From an uncultured Clostridia bacterium (GTDB lineage Bacteria > Bacillota > Clostridia > Christensenellales > Borkfalkiaceae), in the NCBI GenBank assembly GCA_944337235.1, contig CALVLK010000009.1, positions 1 through 51,971 of the forward strand: a stretch of DNA of 51,971 nt, given 5' to 3'. Numbering within the stretch: position 1 is the first letter of the stretch; the number at the start of each line of letters is the position of its first letter. The position numbers were made by a program, and so were the translations under genes. Below are positions 24,891 through 33,572 of the stretch, one piece after another. Under the pieces are notes generated by a model that saw only the letters and a list, made by a program, of their open reading frames with translations, was not told the origin of the DNA and made no database searches.

Positions 24891-25479
24891 GATCGCGCAG
24901 CGTAAGTTTGCCGCGCTGCGCTTTGCGGAGGATCCCAATCTTTCCGACCGCGTCTACTGGTATGCCTGCGATTTTCCCGTGCGTGCGGGAGAGGCGGTGC
25001 TCGCGCCCGTCGGCGCGCACGACGGGCTGCAATGCGCCGTGGTGGAGCGCACGCTCCTTGCCGACGATGCGCATGCGCCCTACGACGTCCGTCTGATCAA
25101 GTGGGTATGCGCGCCCCTCGGGGCACGCAAGGCAGTCTTTTCTTCCTATGTCTGCCGTGATGTCGGCGGCGTTCGATACGACGGCAAGCGATATATTCGC
25201 CTGCACGTCTTCTTTTCGGCGCAGACCGCGCCGGACGGTGCGGCGCTCCGCGAACTTGCCGCATACGGCATCGGCGTGTATGCGTTGGCCGACGAGGCGG
25301 GCGATCTTTTGCGGCTTTCCGAAGGCGATGGCCCGCTGCTCTTCTGGGGCGAACGCGCGCCCGCGATCGAGGCGGTCCTCCATGCCCTTGCGCGGGGCGA
25401 GGACGAGGCAGTGCGCCGCCTTGCGGCATGCGGCCTTTCCGCGGAACAGATCCGCCGCCTTGCAAGAAAACTTCGATAG
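24880..25479 (+). CDS. Hypothetical protein, PriA N-domain-like segment
   Basis: 199 residues; begins at the ATG at 24880 inside the end of the nucleotidyltransferase gene. The first ~70 residues (RVYWYACDFPVRAGEAVLAP and following) are reminiscent of the N-terminal 3'-DNA-binding domain of PriA, a similarity of pattern only. The remainder has no motif I recognise and ends in a basic helix (AEQIRRLARKLR). There is no helicase domain. Overlap with the upstream gene suggests cotranslation. Confidence 0.65.
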   Translation: MSGEIAQRKFAALRFAEDPNLSDRVYWYACDFPVRAGEAVLAPVGAHDGLQCAVVERTLLADDAHAPYDVRLIKWVCAPLGARKAVFSSYVCRDVGGVRYDGKRYIRLHVFFSAQTAPDGAALRELAAYGIGVYALADEAGDLLRLSEGDGPLLFWGERAPAIEAVLHALARGEDEAVRRLAACGLSAEQIRRLARKLR

Positions 25480-25521
25480 CGTTCTGTTGTTTCGAGCGCG
25501 CTTTTTGATAGAGGAAATGGA

Positions 25522-26511
25522 ATGAAGCATATTCTGATGATCGCAACGGGAGGGACGATCGCCTCCAAAAACACGGGCGCGGGCCTGAAGCCCGCGCTCA
25601 CTTCGCGCGAACTTTTAGACTGCGTGCCGGAGATCGAAAGCATCTGCAGTGTAGAGGCGGTGCAGCTCTTCAACCTCGACAGTACCAACATCCGCCGCGA
25701 GCACTGGCTTGCGATCGCGCAGCGGATCGAGGCGGAGTACGGCAATTACGACGGCTTTGTCGTCACGCACGGCACGGATACCATGGCCTATACGGCGGCG
25801 GCGCTCTCCTATCTCATCCAGAACAACAAAAAGCCCGTCGTGCTCACGGGCTCGCAGAAATCTGTCTACCTGCGCGATACCGACGCGCGGAAAAACCTGT
25901 ACGACGCCTTTGCCTATTGCGCAGACGACCGGGCGAACGGCGTGCATATCGTATTCGACGGAAACGTGATCATGGGCACGCGCGCCAAGAAGACGCGGAC
26001 GCACAGCTACAACGCCTTTTCCAGCGTGGATTTTCCCGAGATCGCGATCATGCGCGAGGGAAAACCCTTCTACTATATCGACGAGGCGCCCGAGGGCGAT
26101 GTGCGCTTTTACCGCGCCATGAGCGACCGCGTATTCGTGCTCAAGCTCATCCCGGGGCTTCGGCCGGAGATCTTCGACTATCTCTCCGAGCACTGCGACG
26201 GCGTCGTGCTCGAGACGTTCGGCTCGGGCGGGCTGCCCGACTATGACGATGACGGCCTGTTCCGTCGGCTCAAAGGCTTTCTTGCGGGCGGCGGCTCCGT
26301 CGTGATCACCACGCAGGTGGAGCGGGAGGGGAGCGCGCTCAGCCGCTATGCGGTGGGGCGCAGGCTGCTCGACTGCGGTAACGTGCTCGAGGCGCGGAGC
26401 ATGACCTTGGAGGCATGCGTCACCAAGCTCATGTGGGCGCTCGCCTACGGCGGCTCGCCGGAGGGGACGGCGCGCCTGTTCTCCGCCCCCGTCGGACATG
26501 ATATCTTTTGA
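25522..26511 (+). CDS. ansA: Type I (cytosolic) L-asparaginase
   Basis: 329 residues. Both active-site threonine motifs are present: IATGGTIAS (T12) and VTHGTDTMAYTAAALS (about 82-97), plus the lysine region VVLTGSQKS. The enzyme hydrolyses asparagine to aspartate and ammonia. There is no signal peptide, in keeping with the cytoplasmic type I class. AGAGG lies about seven bases before the ATG. Followed by a strong bidirectional terminator, so it closes this rightward block. Confidence 0.95.
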   Translation: MKHILMIATGGTIASKNTGAGLKPALTSRELLDCVPEIESICSVEAVQLFNLDSTNIRREHWLAIAQRIEAEYGNYDGFVVTHGTDTMAYTAAALSYLIQNNKKPVVLTGSQKSVYLRDTDARKNLYDAFAYCADDRANGVHIVFDGNVIMGTRAKKTRTHSYNAFSSVDFPEIAIMREGKPFYYIDEAPEGDVRFYRAMSDRVFVLKLIPGLRPEIFDYLSEHCDGVVLETFGSGGLPDYDDDGLFRRLKGFLAGGGSVVITTQVEREGSALSRYAVGRRLLDCGNVLEARSMTLEACVTKLMWALAYGGSPEGTARLFSAPVGHDIF

Positions 26512-26512
26512 A

Positions 26513-26542
26513 AAAAGCGCCCCCGCGGGAGGGGGCGCTTTT
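26513..26542. terminator. Bidirectional terminator between convergent genes
   Basis: An eight-base-pair GC stem (26517-26524 with 26531-26538) flanked by A4 on the left and T4 on the right, so it can serve ansA and the minus-strand membrane-protein gene. Confidence 0.9.
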
Positions 26543-26543
26543 C

Positions 26544-27458
26544 TCATCTTCTTGTGCGCAGGGCAGAGAAGAATGCGGCAAACAGCAGCGCCGCCAGGCT
26601 GCCCATGAGAAGCAACAGGATGGGCGGCATGGGGGAGAGGACCCCGAGCGTTCCTTCATTCAGAATGGTTATGCCGAACAGCGCGCACACGCCGGCTGCC
26701 TGCACGCCGAAGCGCAGCAGCGCAAAGATCCCGACAGCGCGGTATAGCCCGAAGACGCAGCCGACCAGATTGAGAAGGAGCAGGGCGTTCAGGATCAGAT
26801 AGGGAAGATCGTCGCGTGCGATCTCCCCCGCAAGAAGGCGGGTCAGCACGGCGCGGAAGATCCCGCCCTTGATCGCGGGGGCGGCGGCAGCAGACAGGGC
26901 GGCGCACAGCAGCAGCAAGGAGACCCATGCGCCCGCGCCGCGGCGGTGCAGCGCGTCGGCAAAGAGTACGCCAAGGCAGGCAAGTGCCGAGACCGCAAGC
27001 GGCAGATCGAACCCGAGGGGCGCCTCCTGCCGGTTCGCGGTGAGCACGACAACGCTCTCCGCTGCGATGCTTGCCGTCAGAGCAAAGGCGGCGGAGAGAA
27101 GGAACAGCACCCGTCCTCCGCGCACAAACAGAAGGCAGTACATCGTGGTCAGCAGCGAGAAGAGTAGGGCGCACACGACGGCGCAAACAGAAAAGTACAG
27201 CACGAGTTGCCCTGCAAAGAGTGGAGAGAGCGCGGGCATCGGAATGCTGCGGCGCACGATCTCGATCGCCGTGCCGAAGAGGCTGTTCTCCCAGAATGTA
27301 CTGCGCCCGATCAGGCAGACGCCGGCTGCCGCGCCGTGCGGCATGAGCACCGCGGCAAGTAGCGCAAGGCTGAGCAATGCGCTCAGAACAGCGGCGCCCG
27401 TATGGCGGGTGCGTTCGGTCGGGTCATCCTTTGCGGGCAATGAAAGCGCCTGTGTCAT
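26544..27458 (-). CDS. Hypothetical polytopic membrane protein
   Basis: 304 residues; start chosen at 27458 (MTQALSLPAK) behind GGGGGAG rather than the much longer frame that would read through the promoter. About eight hydrophobic helices are spread along the whole length, with short loops and a final RTRR. No transporter signature is recognised. It is divergent from a PucR/CdaR-type regulator and has a strong promoter, which makes regulatory coupling conceivable but unproven. Confidence 0.75.
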   Translation of the reverse strand: MTQALSLPAKDDPTERTRHTGAAVLSALLSLALLAAVLMPHGAAAGVCLIGRSTFWENSLFGTAIEIVRRSIPMPALSPLFAGQLVLYFSVCAVVCALLFSLLTTMYCLLFVRGGRVLFLLSAAFALTASIAAESVVVLTANRQEAPLGFDLPLAVSALACLGVLFADALHRRGAGAWVSLLLLCAALSAAAAPAIKGGIFRAVLTRLLAGEIARDDLPYLILNALLLLNLVGCVFGLYRAVGIFALLRFGVQAAGVCALFGITILNEGTLGVLSPMPPILLLLMGSLAALLFAAFFSALRTRR

Positions 27459-27498
27459 AGTCTGCTCCCCCAAGAGCGGCATATCGCCGAGTATCTCC

Positions 27499-27527
27499 GT
27501 TATATCACGGATCGGGCCCGGTGTCAA
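27499..27527 (-). promoter_or_regulatory. Promoter of the minus-strand membrane-protein gene
   Basis: Minus strand: TTGACA (27527-27522), 17 nt, TATAAC (27504-27499), about 40 bases before the start codon. Confidence 0.8.
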
Positions 27528-27632
27528 CGGCGTCCAGACGGAGAGCTTGTCGCCTTTTGGGCGGTTTTGCCGTTTCTTCCGTGTCGGCGAAGGGGGAATT
27601 TCCGAAAGTTCCGTGAAAACCCGAAAAAGCCC

Positions 27633-27661
27633 TTGAAAAAACGCCGCGCGAATGATATAAT
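27633..27661 (+). promoter_or_regulatory. Promoter of the regulator-protease operon
   Basis: TTGAAA (27633-27638), 17 nt, TATAAT (27656-27661), 32 bases before the start codon at 27694. Confidence 0.85.
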
Positions 27662-27693
27662 GGAACAAGACGGAATGTCGGAGGGGAGGATCC

Positions 27694-28653
27694 ATGAGCA
27701 GCGAGATCCGCGAAGAACTTGCGCGCATCTTAGAGGACGTCGGCGCAAAGACGGGCGTTAAGGTGCGCTTACAGCCGCCCGATCAGGAGAGGGGCTATCC
27801 CTTTTCGCTGGATTTTTGCGGCGGCACCTTTTCTGCGTGGCTCGAGTGCGGCGAGGATGCAAAACATATGGCGGCGCTCGTGCGCTGCCTTGTCTCCTAT
27901 GCCGAGCGCGGGCACACCGTCCGCCGGAAGGAGGAATACCTCAAGAGCATCCTCGGCGGCGAGGGGGGCAGGGAGGACGCCCGCCAGTTCGCCCTCAAAT
28001 ATCGCCTGCCCGAGCGGCGGGAGTGCTGCGTGATCTCTATCGTGCCCGAGCGGCGCGTGGAGGAGGCGGAGCGGCACATCGCAAGCTGCCTCGAGACAGA
28101 TTCGGACATGTGTCTGCAGCTGAACGCGCACATCGCCGTCGTCAAATTTCTCGGCGACGGGCAGACGGCTACAGAGTTCGGCGAATTTCTCGTGCAGTCC
28201 CTCTACGAGGAGGTGGGCACTACGGCGACGGCGGGGATCGGAAGCAGCGTGCCCTTTGAAGAGGTCGCCTCCTCCTTTGCACAGGCAGAGACGGCGGTGC
28301 GCGTCAGTACGCTTTTTCATGCGAGCGGGCGCGTGCACACCTACCGCGAATTTCTGCTTATCAAGATGCTCGAGGACGTACCCGTCGAGCGGCTGCGCGA
28401 ATATATGCGGCAATTCAATATCGGCGACTCCGACAGCATCTTCGACGATGAGGAGATGGTCGCGACGGCGGAGGAATTTCTCAACAACAGCCTGAACATC
28501 TCCGAGGCGTCGCGCAACCTCTATCTGCACCGCAATACGCTCATGTACCGGCTGGATAAGATCGAGCGCATCACGGGGCTGAACATCCGCAACTTCCCCG
28601 ACGCGGTGACCTTCCGCGTCATCAGTATCATATACAGATTGCTGCATCAGTAA
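27694..28653 (+). CDS. PucR/CdaR-type transcriptional regulator
   Basis: 319 residues. The C-terminal ~60 residues form the PucR-type helix-turn-helix: ISEASRNLYLHRNTLMYRLD then KIERITGLNI, with the typical LN.S...A..L..H.NTL.YRL pattern. The central part resembles the GGDEF-like regulatory domain of this family (GTTATAGIGSSVPFEEVASS) and the N-terminus is unassigned. Such proteins sense small molecules such as sugars, purines or glycerate, but the ligand cannot be read from sequence. A strong AGGAGG-type site stands upstream. The S41 protease gene follows 11 bases after its stop. Confidence 0.85.
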   Translation: MSSEIREELARILEDVGAKTGVKVRLQPPDQERGYPFSLDFCGGTFSAWLECGEDAKHMAALVRCLVSYAERGHTVRRKEEYLKSILGGEGGREDARQFALKYRLPERRECCVISIVPERRVEEAERHIASCLETDSDMCLQLNAHIAVVKFLGDGQTATEFGEFLVQSLYEEVGTTATAGIGSSVPFEEVASSFAQAETAVRVSTLFHASGRVHTYREFLLIKMLEDVPVERLREYMRQFNIGDSDSIFDDEEMVATAEEFLNNSLNISEASRNLYLHRNTLMYRLDKIERITGLNIRNFPDAVTFRVISIIYRLLHQ

Positions 28654-28664
28654 CGGAGGTTTAT

Positions 28665-30119
28665 ATGGAAGAAGAAAGAAACCGTAACGAGGAGAAAGAC
28701 GAATTTTTCGACGCGCCGCCCGCACCCGAACCCACGCCAGCACCGGCGCCCGCGCCCGAACCCGCGCAGGACGGGCAGGAGCAGAAGGTGCGCTCGCGCC
28801 GCAAGACGCTCAACGCGATCGCAAGCGTCATTCTTGCGCTCATCCTCGTCGCCGCAGGCTTTTTGGGCGGGTGGTTTGTGCGGCAGGCCGCCATTCCGGA
28901 CGAGGTACAGTCCTTCCTCTGGGCGCTCGATACGACGGAAAAATATTACTATCAGCCCATCGACCGCGACGCCGTGCTTGCAAGCGTGACGGAGGATTCC
29001 GACGCGGAGAGCTGGATCGACGCGCTCAATGCCGAGGTGGATATCTATTCGGGCTTCTATACGCTCAGCGAGTACGACGCACTGCTCCTGGAGAGCGCGG
29101 GGCAGAATGTCGGCGTCGGCATCTCGGTGTGGGACGCCGAGACAGAGGAGGGCGTGCTGCCGCAGATCGCCATCGTCGTGCAGAACTCCCCCGCCGAGCT
29201 CGCGGGGATAGAGAAGGGCATGTACGTCTATTCCTTCGGCACCGACCTCGGCGCTCTCGACACGGGGAATACCGATGAACTCATCGCGGCGCTCTCCACT
29301 GTGAGCGCGGGGGATACCTGCTATCTGCGGGTCGGCTACACCGCGGCGCGTGCCCAAACGGTGCCGCTCGTGCCGCAGGCATATCAGGCGGTATATTGCA
29401 GCTATCGCGACAGCGAAACGAGCTACTCCTTCCGCGGCGAGCTGGGCAACGAGTGCGTCGAGACGGGCAACCCGATCGTGGGCCTCCCCGGCGATACGGC
29501 GTATATCCGCATCGACGAATTCAGCGGCAACGCGGCAAACGAGTTCGCCTACCTCATGAATATCATGCGGGAGCGGGGCAGGGTCCATCTCATCCTCGAT
29601 CTCAGAACGAACGGCGGCGGCTCGCTCGACATTTTGCAATCTATCGCTTCCTTCTTCTGCCGCTCCTCTTCCGAGGCATACCCGCCCGTGGTCACGGCGC
29701 GCTATAAAGACGGCACAACGGAGATCAACCGCGCGGCAAACAATCTCTATTCCGAGTATTTTTACAATGAATCGAAGATCTATCTGCTCGCAGACGAGAA
29801 CACGGCGTCCGCATCCGAGGCGCTCATCGGCGTGCTCATCGACTACGACATGCTGGAATATTCCGATATTTGGCTGCGCGAGGAGAACGGCGTCGCCAAG
29901 ACGTACGGCAAGGGCATCATGCAGACGTTCTATGTCAGCCCGTACGGCGTGATGAAGCTCACCGTCGCCACCATCCATTGGCCGACTTCCGACACCTGCA
30001 TTCACGACGTGGGCATCACGACGGCGAGCGGCACAGAGGGGCACCCCCACGGCGTCTCCGCGCCCATGGTCTGGGGCGAAGACGACATCATGCTGAACGC
30101 GCTCGTCGCCGCGCTGTAA
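28665..30119 (+). CDS. S41-family C-terminal processing protease
   Basis: 484 residues. The N-terminus is charged, followed by a Pro/Ala/Glu-rich stretch (residues ~16-40) in the cytosol, then one membrane helix (about 48-70), placing the rest outside. A PDZ domain (about 150-230, GVGISVWDAE, NSPAELAGIEKGMYV) precedes the tail-specific protease core with LILDLRTNGGGSLD, the catalytic serine in NTASASEALIG (near 383) and the lysine in TYGKGIMQ. It cleaves extracytoplasmic proteins near their C-termini. Cotranscribed with the regulator upstream. Confidence 0.92.
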   Translation: MEEERNRNEEKDEFFDAPPAPEPTPAPAPAPEPAQDGQEQKVRSRRKTLNAIASVILALILVAAGFLGGWFVRQAAIPDEVQSFLWALDTTEKYYYQPIDRDAVLASVTEDSDAESWIDALNAEVDIYSGFYTLSEYDALLLESAGQNVGVGISVWDAETEEGVLPQIAIVVQNSPAELAGIEKGMYVYSFGTDLGALDTGNTDELIAALSTVSAGDTCYLRVGYTAARAQTVPLVPQAYQAVYCSYRDSETSYSFRGELGNECVETGNPIVGLPGDTAYIRIDEFSGNAANEFAYLMNIMRERGRVHLILDLRTNGGGSLDILQSIASFFCRSSSEAYPPVVTARYKDGTTEINRAANNLYSEYFYNESKIYLLADENTASASEALIGVLIDYDMLEYSDIWLREENGVAKTYGKGIMQTFYVSPYGVMKLTVATIHWPTSDTCIHDVGITTASGTEGHPHGVSAPMVWGEDDIMLNALVAAL

Positions 30120-30140
30120 CAACTTTATCCGACAATATGG

Positions 30141-30174
30141 CATCCATCGGGGCTCCGATGGATGTAATTTTTTT
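30141..30174 (+). terminator. Terminator of the regulator-protease operon
   Basis: A perfect ten-base-pair stem (30141-30150 with 30155-30164, GGCT loop) followed by seven T. Confidence 0.92.
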
Positions 30175-30206
30175 GTAAGCAATTTGTAATAAATCTGTAT
30201 TCCCCG

Positions 30207-30234
30207 TTGCGGGGGGGGGTGCAGGTGATATAAT
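30207..30234 (+). promoter_or_regulatory. BspA lipoprotein promoter with a G9 tract in its spacer
   Basis: TTGCGG (30207-30212), 16-nt spacer, TATAAT (30229-30234). Nine consecutive G (30211-30219) straddle the end of the -35 box and the spacer, so slipped-strand changes would alter spacer length. Confidence 0.6.
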
Positions 30235-30321
30235 ATGATCGCAATATCCGGCGGATAACATTTGTGGGTGTGGGAAGAAGCATCTCGTGCCCTTTTATCT
30301 GCAGATTTCAGGAGGGAGTCC

Positions 30322-32835
30322 ATGACAAAAAGAATCACAAAGTATGTGAGGCTGTCCGGCGTTTTGCTCTGTGCCATGTTCGACATATTGGCACTTGCCG
30401 CGTGCAGCGGGGAGGGCGAACATACGCACACGCTGACCGCGCACGAAGCCGTCGCTGCTACCTGCACGCAGGACGGAAGCATCGCCTACTGGTCCTGTGC
30501 AGAGTGCGGCAGGAACTTTTCCGATGCAGAAGGCGAGAACGAGATTACGACCATTACCCTTCCCGCCACGGGGCATACATACGAGGGCGAAGTCACCGCA
30601 CAGCCCACCTGCACGGAAGAAGGCGTGCGCACCTACACCTGTACCGTATGCGGGGACAGCTATGCCGAGGCGATCGCAGCGACGGGCCATACCGTCGTGA
30701 CAGATGCCGCCGTTGCGCCTACCTGTACGGAGACGGGCCTGACCGAAGGAAGCCATTGCTCGGTGTGCAGCGCTGTCCTGGCCGAGCAGCAGATCGTCGA
30801 GGCATTGGGGCACGATTTTGTCAATGATGTGTGCAGCATATGCGGCGCGCAGCATACGACGCCGGGGCTTGCGTTTACGCTCTCTGCCGATGAGACCCAT
30901 TACGTCGTTTCGGATTACACGGGCGATGCGAGCGCAGTCTATATCCCTGCATTTTTTCAGGGGCTTCCCGTGACCGAGATTTTGGCGGAAGTTTTTTTTA
31001 GATGCGAGAGTATGACAAGCGTCTCCCTTCCGGACAGCATTGTGCGGATCGGTGAAAACGCGTTTGGCGATTGCAGCGGGCTGAAGGCGGTCTATCTTAC
31101 CGATCTTGCGGCATGGTGTCAGATCGAGTTTGAGGACTCGTTCGCGAACCCGTTGGTATTTTCCGAAGCGTTTTATCTGAACGGCCAACTCTGCACAGAT
31201 CTTGTCATTCCGGACGGCGTAACGCATATCCCTTTTTCGGCGTTCCGGGGTTGTGATACGATAAGAAGTGTCGTATTTCCGGACAGTTTGACGAGTATCG
31301 GCAGAGAGGCGTTCTTTTACTGCCATTCGCTTACGAGTATCGTCATCCCGGAGCATATGGAAAGCATCGGAACTTCTGCCTTCTATGGCTGTTATAAGCT
31401 GATCGAAGTCTATAATCGCTCTCCGTTGAGTATTACGGCGGGTGATGAAGAGTATGGCAATGTTGGCTATTATGCGCTGAATGTATATACGCCTTCCGTC
31501 GGGAGCAGCAACATGATCACGACTGACGACGGATATCTCTTCTATTCCGATGATGTCACTCATCTGATGGGCTATGTCGGAACGCAGACGAAATTAAATT
31601 TGCCGGACGATCGGCCATATTCTATCTATCAGTATGCGTTTTTCAAAAGGGATGATATTACGGATATTGTCATCCCAGACTGCGTTACCGGGATAGGTTC
31701 CAGTGCATTTTATGGTTGCGATAACGTCATACAGACAGAAAACGGCGTGCACTACATCGACAGATGGGTATTTGATTGTGATACGAATGTTCGCTCGGTC
31801 GCCCTTCGTCCCAATACGGTGGGGATCGCAGAATCTGCCTTTTCGAGTTGTGTAACGCTTACAAGTATTTCTATCCCGGAAAGTGTGGCCTATATCGGCG
31901 ATTCTGCGTTTTTTAGTTGCAGAGCGCTTACAGGCATTACACTCCCGGGCGGCATAACGCGCATCGGCAGATTTACATTTTATTGGTGCGATAAGCTCGC
32001 CGCGATCCGCATTCCGGACGGCGTGACAAGCATCGGAGATTATGCGTTCGCAGACTGCGACGGGCTTAGAGACATCATCATTCCGGACAGCGTGACAAGC
32101 ATCGGAGATTATGCATTCCGAGGCTGCACCTCGCTGACGAGCATCACCATAGGCAGCGGCGTTACAAGTATCGGGAGAGAAGCATTTCGCTATTGCTATC
32201 AGTTGGTGGAGGTATATAATTTTTCTGACTTGGATGTCACCAAGGGCAGCTTCGATTATGGCTATTTGGGGTACTATGCGTTGGATGTATATACCTCGGC
32301 AGATGCAGACAGCAAGCTGAATACCACAAGCGACGGCTACGTTTTTTATTCGGACGGCGGCGTTACCTGTCTGATTGGCTATGCCGGCACGCAGACGCAA
32401 CTGACACTTCCCGATGACCGGACCTATGCCATTCATCGATACGCCTTCTATAACAGAGACGATATTACAAGCATCACCATTCCAAACAGCGTGACGAGCA
32501 TCGGAGACTATGCGCTTGCCAACTGCGACGCGCTCAGAGATATCATCATTCCGGACAGCGTGACAAGCATCGGAAATTACGCGTTCGCATACAGCGATTC
32601 GCTTATGAGCGTCACCATCGGAAGCGGCGTGACAAGCATTGGGAAGGATGCGTTCTATGACTGTCAATCGTTGTCGAGCGTCACCTTTGAAAACCCGAAC
32701 GGGTGGTGGCGGGCGACCTCGTCGACGGCAACAAGCGGAACGAGCATTCCAAGCAGAAATCTCTCCGACCCCGCAACGGCGGCAAGATATCTTACAGACA
32801 CCTTCTATGGCAGCTTCTGCTGGAAGCGCAGCTGA
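30322..32835 (+). CDS. BspA-type leucine-rich-repeat lipoprotein
   Basis: 837 residues; start at 30322 behind GGAGGGAG. The signal peptide ends in lipobox LAAC (C28). Residues ~50-195 hold Cys-rich repeats with CxxC pairs (SCAECG, YTCTVCGDSY, CSICG). From ~225 to the C-terminus run LRR_5 units of about 23 residues with the phrase VTSIGDYAF plus CxxL. A large internal duplication is listed separately. The end is the ~55-residue module finishing SFCWKRS. BspA-like proteins are surface adhesins that bind host or bacterial ligands. It is probably under slippage-sensitive transcription and is paralogous to the broken gene downstream. Confidence 0.9.
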   Translation: MTKRITKYVRLSGVLLCAMFDILALAACSGEGEHTHTLTAHEAVAATCTQDGSIAYWSCAECGRNFSDAEGENEITTITLPATGHTYEGEVTAQPTCTEEGVRTYTCTVCGDSYAEAIAATGHTVVTDAAVAPTCTETGLTEGSHCSVCSAVLAEQQIVEALGHDFVNDVCSICGAQHTTPGLAFTLSADETHYVVSDYTGDASAVYIPAFFQGLPVTEILAEVFFRCESMTSVSLPDSIVRIGENAFGDCSGLKAVYLTDLAAWCQIEFEDSFANPLVFSEAFYLNGQLCTDLVIPDGVTHIPFSAFRGCDTIRSVVFPDSLTSIGREAFFYCHSLTSIVIPEHMESIGTSAFYGCYKLIEVYNRSPLSITAGDEEYGNVGYYALNVYTPSVGSSNMITTDDGYLFYSDDVTHLMGYVGTQTKLNLPDDRPYSIYQYAFFKRDDITDIVIPDCVTGIGSSAFYGCDNVIQTENGVHYIDRWVFDCDTNVRSVALRPNTVGIAESAFSSCVTLTSISIPESVAYIGDSAFFSCRALTGITLPGGITRIGRFTFYWCDKLAAIRIPDGVTSIGDYAFADCDGLRDIIIPDSVTSIGDYAFRGCTSLTSITIGSGVTSIGREAFRYCYQLVEVYNFSDLDVTKGSFDYGYLGYYALDVYTSADADSKLNTTSDGYVFYSDGGVTCLIGYAGTQTQLTLPDDRTYAIHRYAFYNRDDITSITIPNSVTSIGDYALANCDALRDIIIPDSVTSIGNYAFAYSDSLMSVTIGSGVTSIGKDAFYDCQSLSSVTFENPNGWWRATSSTATSGTSIPSRNLSDPATAARYLTDTFYGSFCWKRS
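31405..31661 (+). repeat. Internal duplication in the BspA lipoprotein, copy 1
   Basis: An ~85-codon non-LRR insert (EVYNRSPLSITAG ... GYYALNVYT ... FYSDDVTHLMGYVGTQT ... LPDDR). It is diverged but clearly homologous to the copy at 32206-32470. Confidence 0.75.
32206..32470 (+). repeat. Internal duplication in the BspA lipoprotein, copy 2
   Basis: Second copy (EVYNFSDLDVTKG ... GYYALDVYT ... FYSDGGVTCLIGYAGTQT ... LPDDR). Both copies sit between blocks of LRR_5 units, so block duplication has lengthened the protein. Confidence 0.75.
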
Positions 32836-32843
32836 ATTTAAAA
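32817..32843 (+). repeat. 27-bp direct repeat at the BspA 3' end, copy 1
   Basis: Identical over 27 bases to 35173-35199. It spans the last codons (CWKRS), the stop codon and the first noncoding bases. Confidence 0.85.
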
Positions 32844-32852
32844 TAAGGACTG

Positions 32853-32875
32853 CCCCGCCTGTCATGCAGGCGGGG
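32853..32875 (+). terminator. Terminator-like hairpin after the first BspA gene
   Basis: A nine-base-pair stem (32853-32861 with 32867-32875, TCATG loop) followed by a weak T-rich run. The core is the same as in the hairpin at 35204-35236. Confidence 0.7.
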
Positions 32876-32907
32876 TAAATTTTATGAAAATTTTTTTTAT
32901 TTTGCTC

Positions 32908-32936
32908 TTGCAATGGCCGTTTTGTTGTGCTATAAT
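32908..32936 (+). promoter_or_regulatory. Promoter of the DUF3788 gene
   Basis: TTGCAA (32908-32913), 17 nt, TATAAT (32931-32936). Confidence 0.85.
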
Positions 32937-32993
32937 GAAATCGGGTACAATCTTTGTATGGCGTAATGAAAAATAACAATTAAGGAGGTTGTC

Positions 32994-33407
32994 ATGCCTG
33001 TCATTGCTCCTGGGGCGGATGAATTGTCAAATCTAGTCAGTAAACCTTTGTATGAAGTGTGGAACAAGTTGGTTGTTTTAATCGATAAAAACTATGATAT
33101 GGAGCGTCTGTGGAATAGTGGCTGGAAGGCGTGGCAATATGAATATAAATACCGTCGTGGCGGCAAAACGCTATGCTCGCTCTATGCGAGAAAAAATTGT
33201 ATCGGGTTTATGATCATTTTTGGAAAAGACGAGAGAGCAAAATTTGAAGCGAATAAAGACGATTACTTAGAGGAAACACGAGCCGTTTACGACCAAGCTC
33301 AAACGTACCACGACGGTAAATGGATGATGTTCGAGCCAAAGGACACCTCAATGTTTAATGATTTTTTGAAATTGCTAGCTATTAAAAGAAAACCGAACAA
33401 AAAATAA
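32994..33407 (+). CDS. DUF3788 family protein on AT-rich DNA
   Basis: 137 residues beginning MPVIAPGADELSN, after AAGGAGG. The region around KAWQYEYKYRRGGKTLCSLY and the WMMFEP near the end match my memory of DUF3788, small cytosolic proteins of unknown function common in gut Firmicutes and Bacteroidetes. The codons are conspicuously A/T-rich (many AAA, AAT, TTT) against the GC-rich neighbours, pointing to recent acquisition. It lies between two paralogous BspA genes with a strong promoter. Confidence 0.75.
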   Translation: MPVIAPGADELSNLVSKPLYEVWNKLVVLIDKNYDMERLWNSGWKAWQYEYKYRRGGKTLCSLYARKNCIGFMIIFGKDERAKFEANKDDYLEETRAVYDQAQTYHDGKWMMFEPKDTSMFNDFLKLLAIKRKPNKK

Positions 33408-33418
33408 TCGTCTATATG

Positions 33419-33467
33419 CCATATTGGGATACGAATGGACATTTCGTATCTCCAATTCCCGATATGG
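33419..33467 (+). repeat. Imperfect inverted repeat between DUF3788 and the second BspA gene
   Basis: Outer arms CCATAT/ATATGG (33419-33424, 33462-33467) and inner arms GATACGAA/TTCGTATC (33428-33435, 33443-33450) could form one hairpin. There is no U-tract, so it is not an ordinary terminator. Confidence 0.55.
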
Positions 33468-33572
33468 CGGAAGTTTGTACCTGGCAATCGGAGATACTGA
33501 TGCAGGGCGTGTCTTCGGTTGAGGGCACGCTTTTACAAAGCCAAAAAAAATATTCAGATAAGGAGACGGTAT

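Noticed and set aside
24096-25479. Toxin-antitoxin MNT/HEPN-type module
   Set aside because: The nucleotidyltransferase lacks an adjacent HEPN protein, and the overlapping partner has no Rx4-6H motif.
30211-30219. G9 tract as a sequencing artefact
   Set aside because: Not discarded outright: long G runs are error-prone, but its placement between two good promoter boxes is worth checking, so it is listed as a finding.
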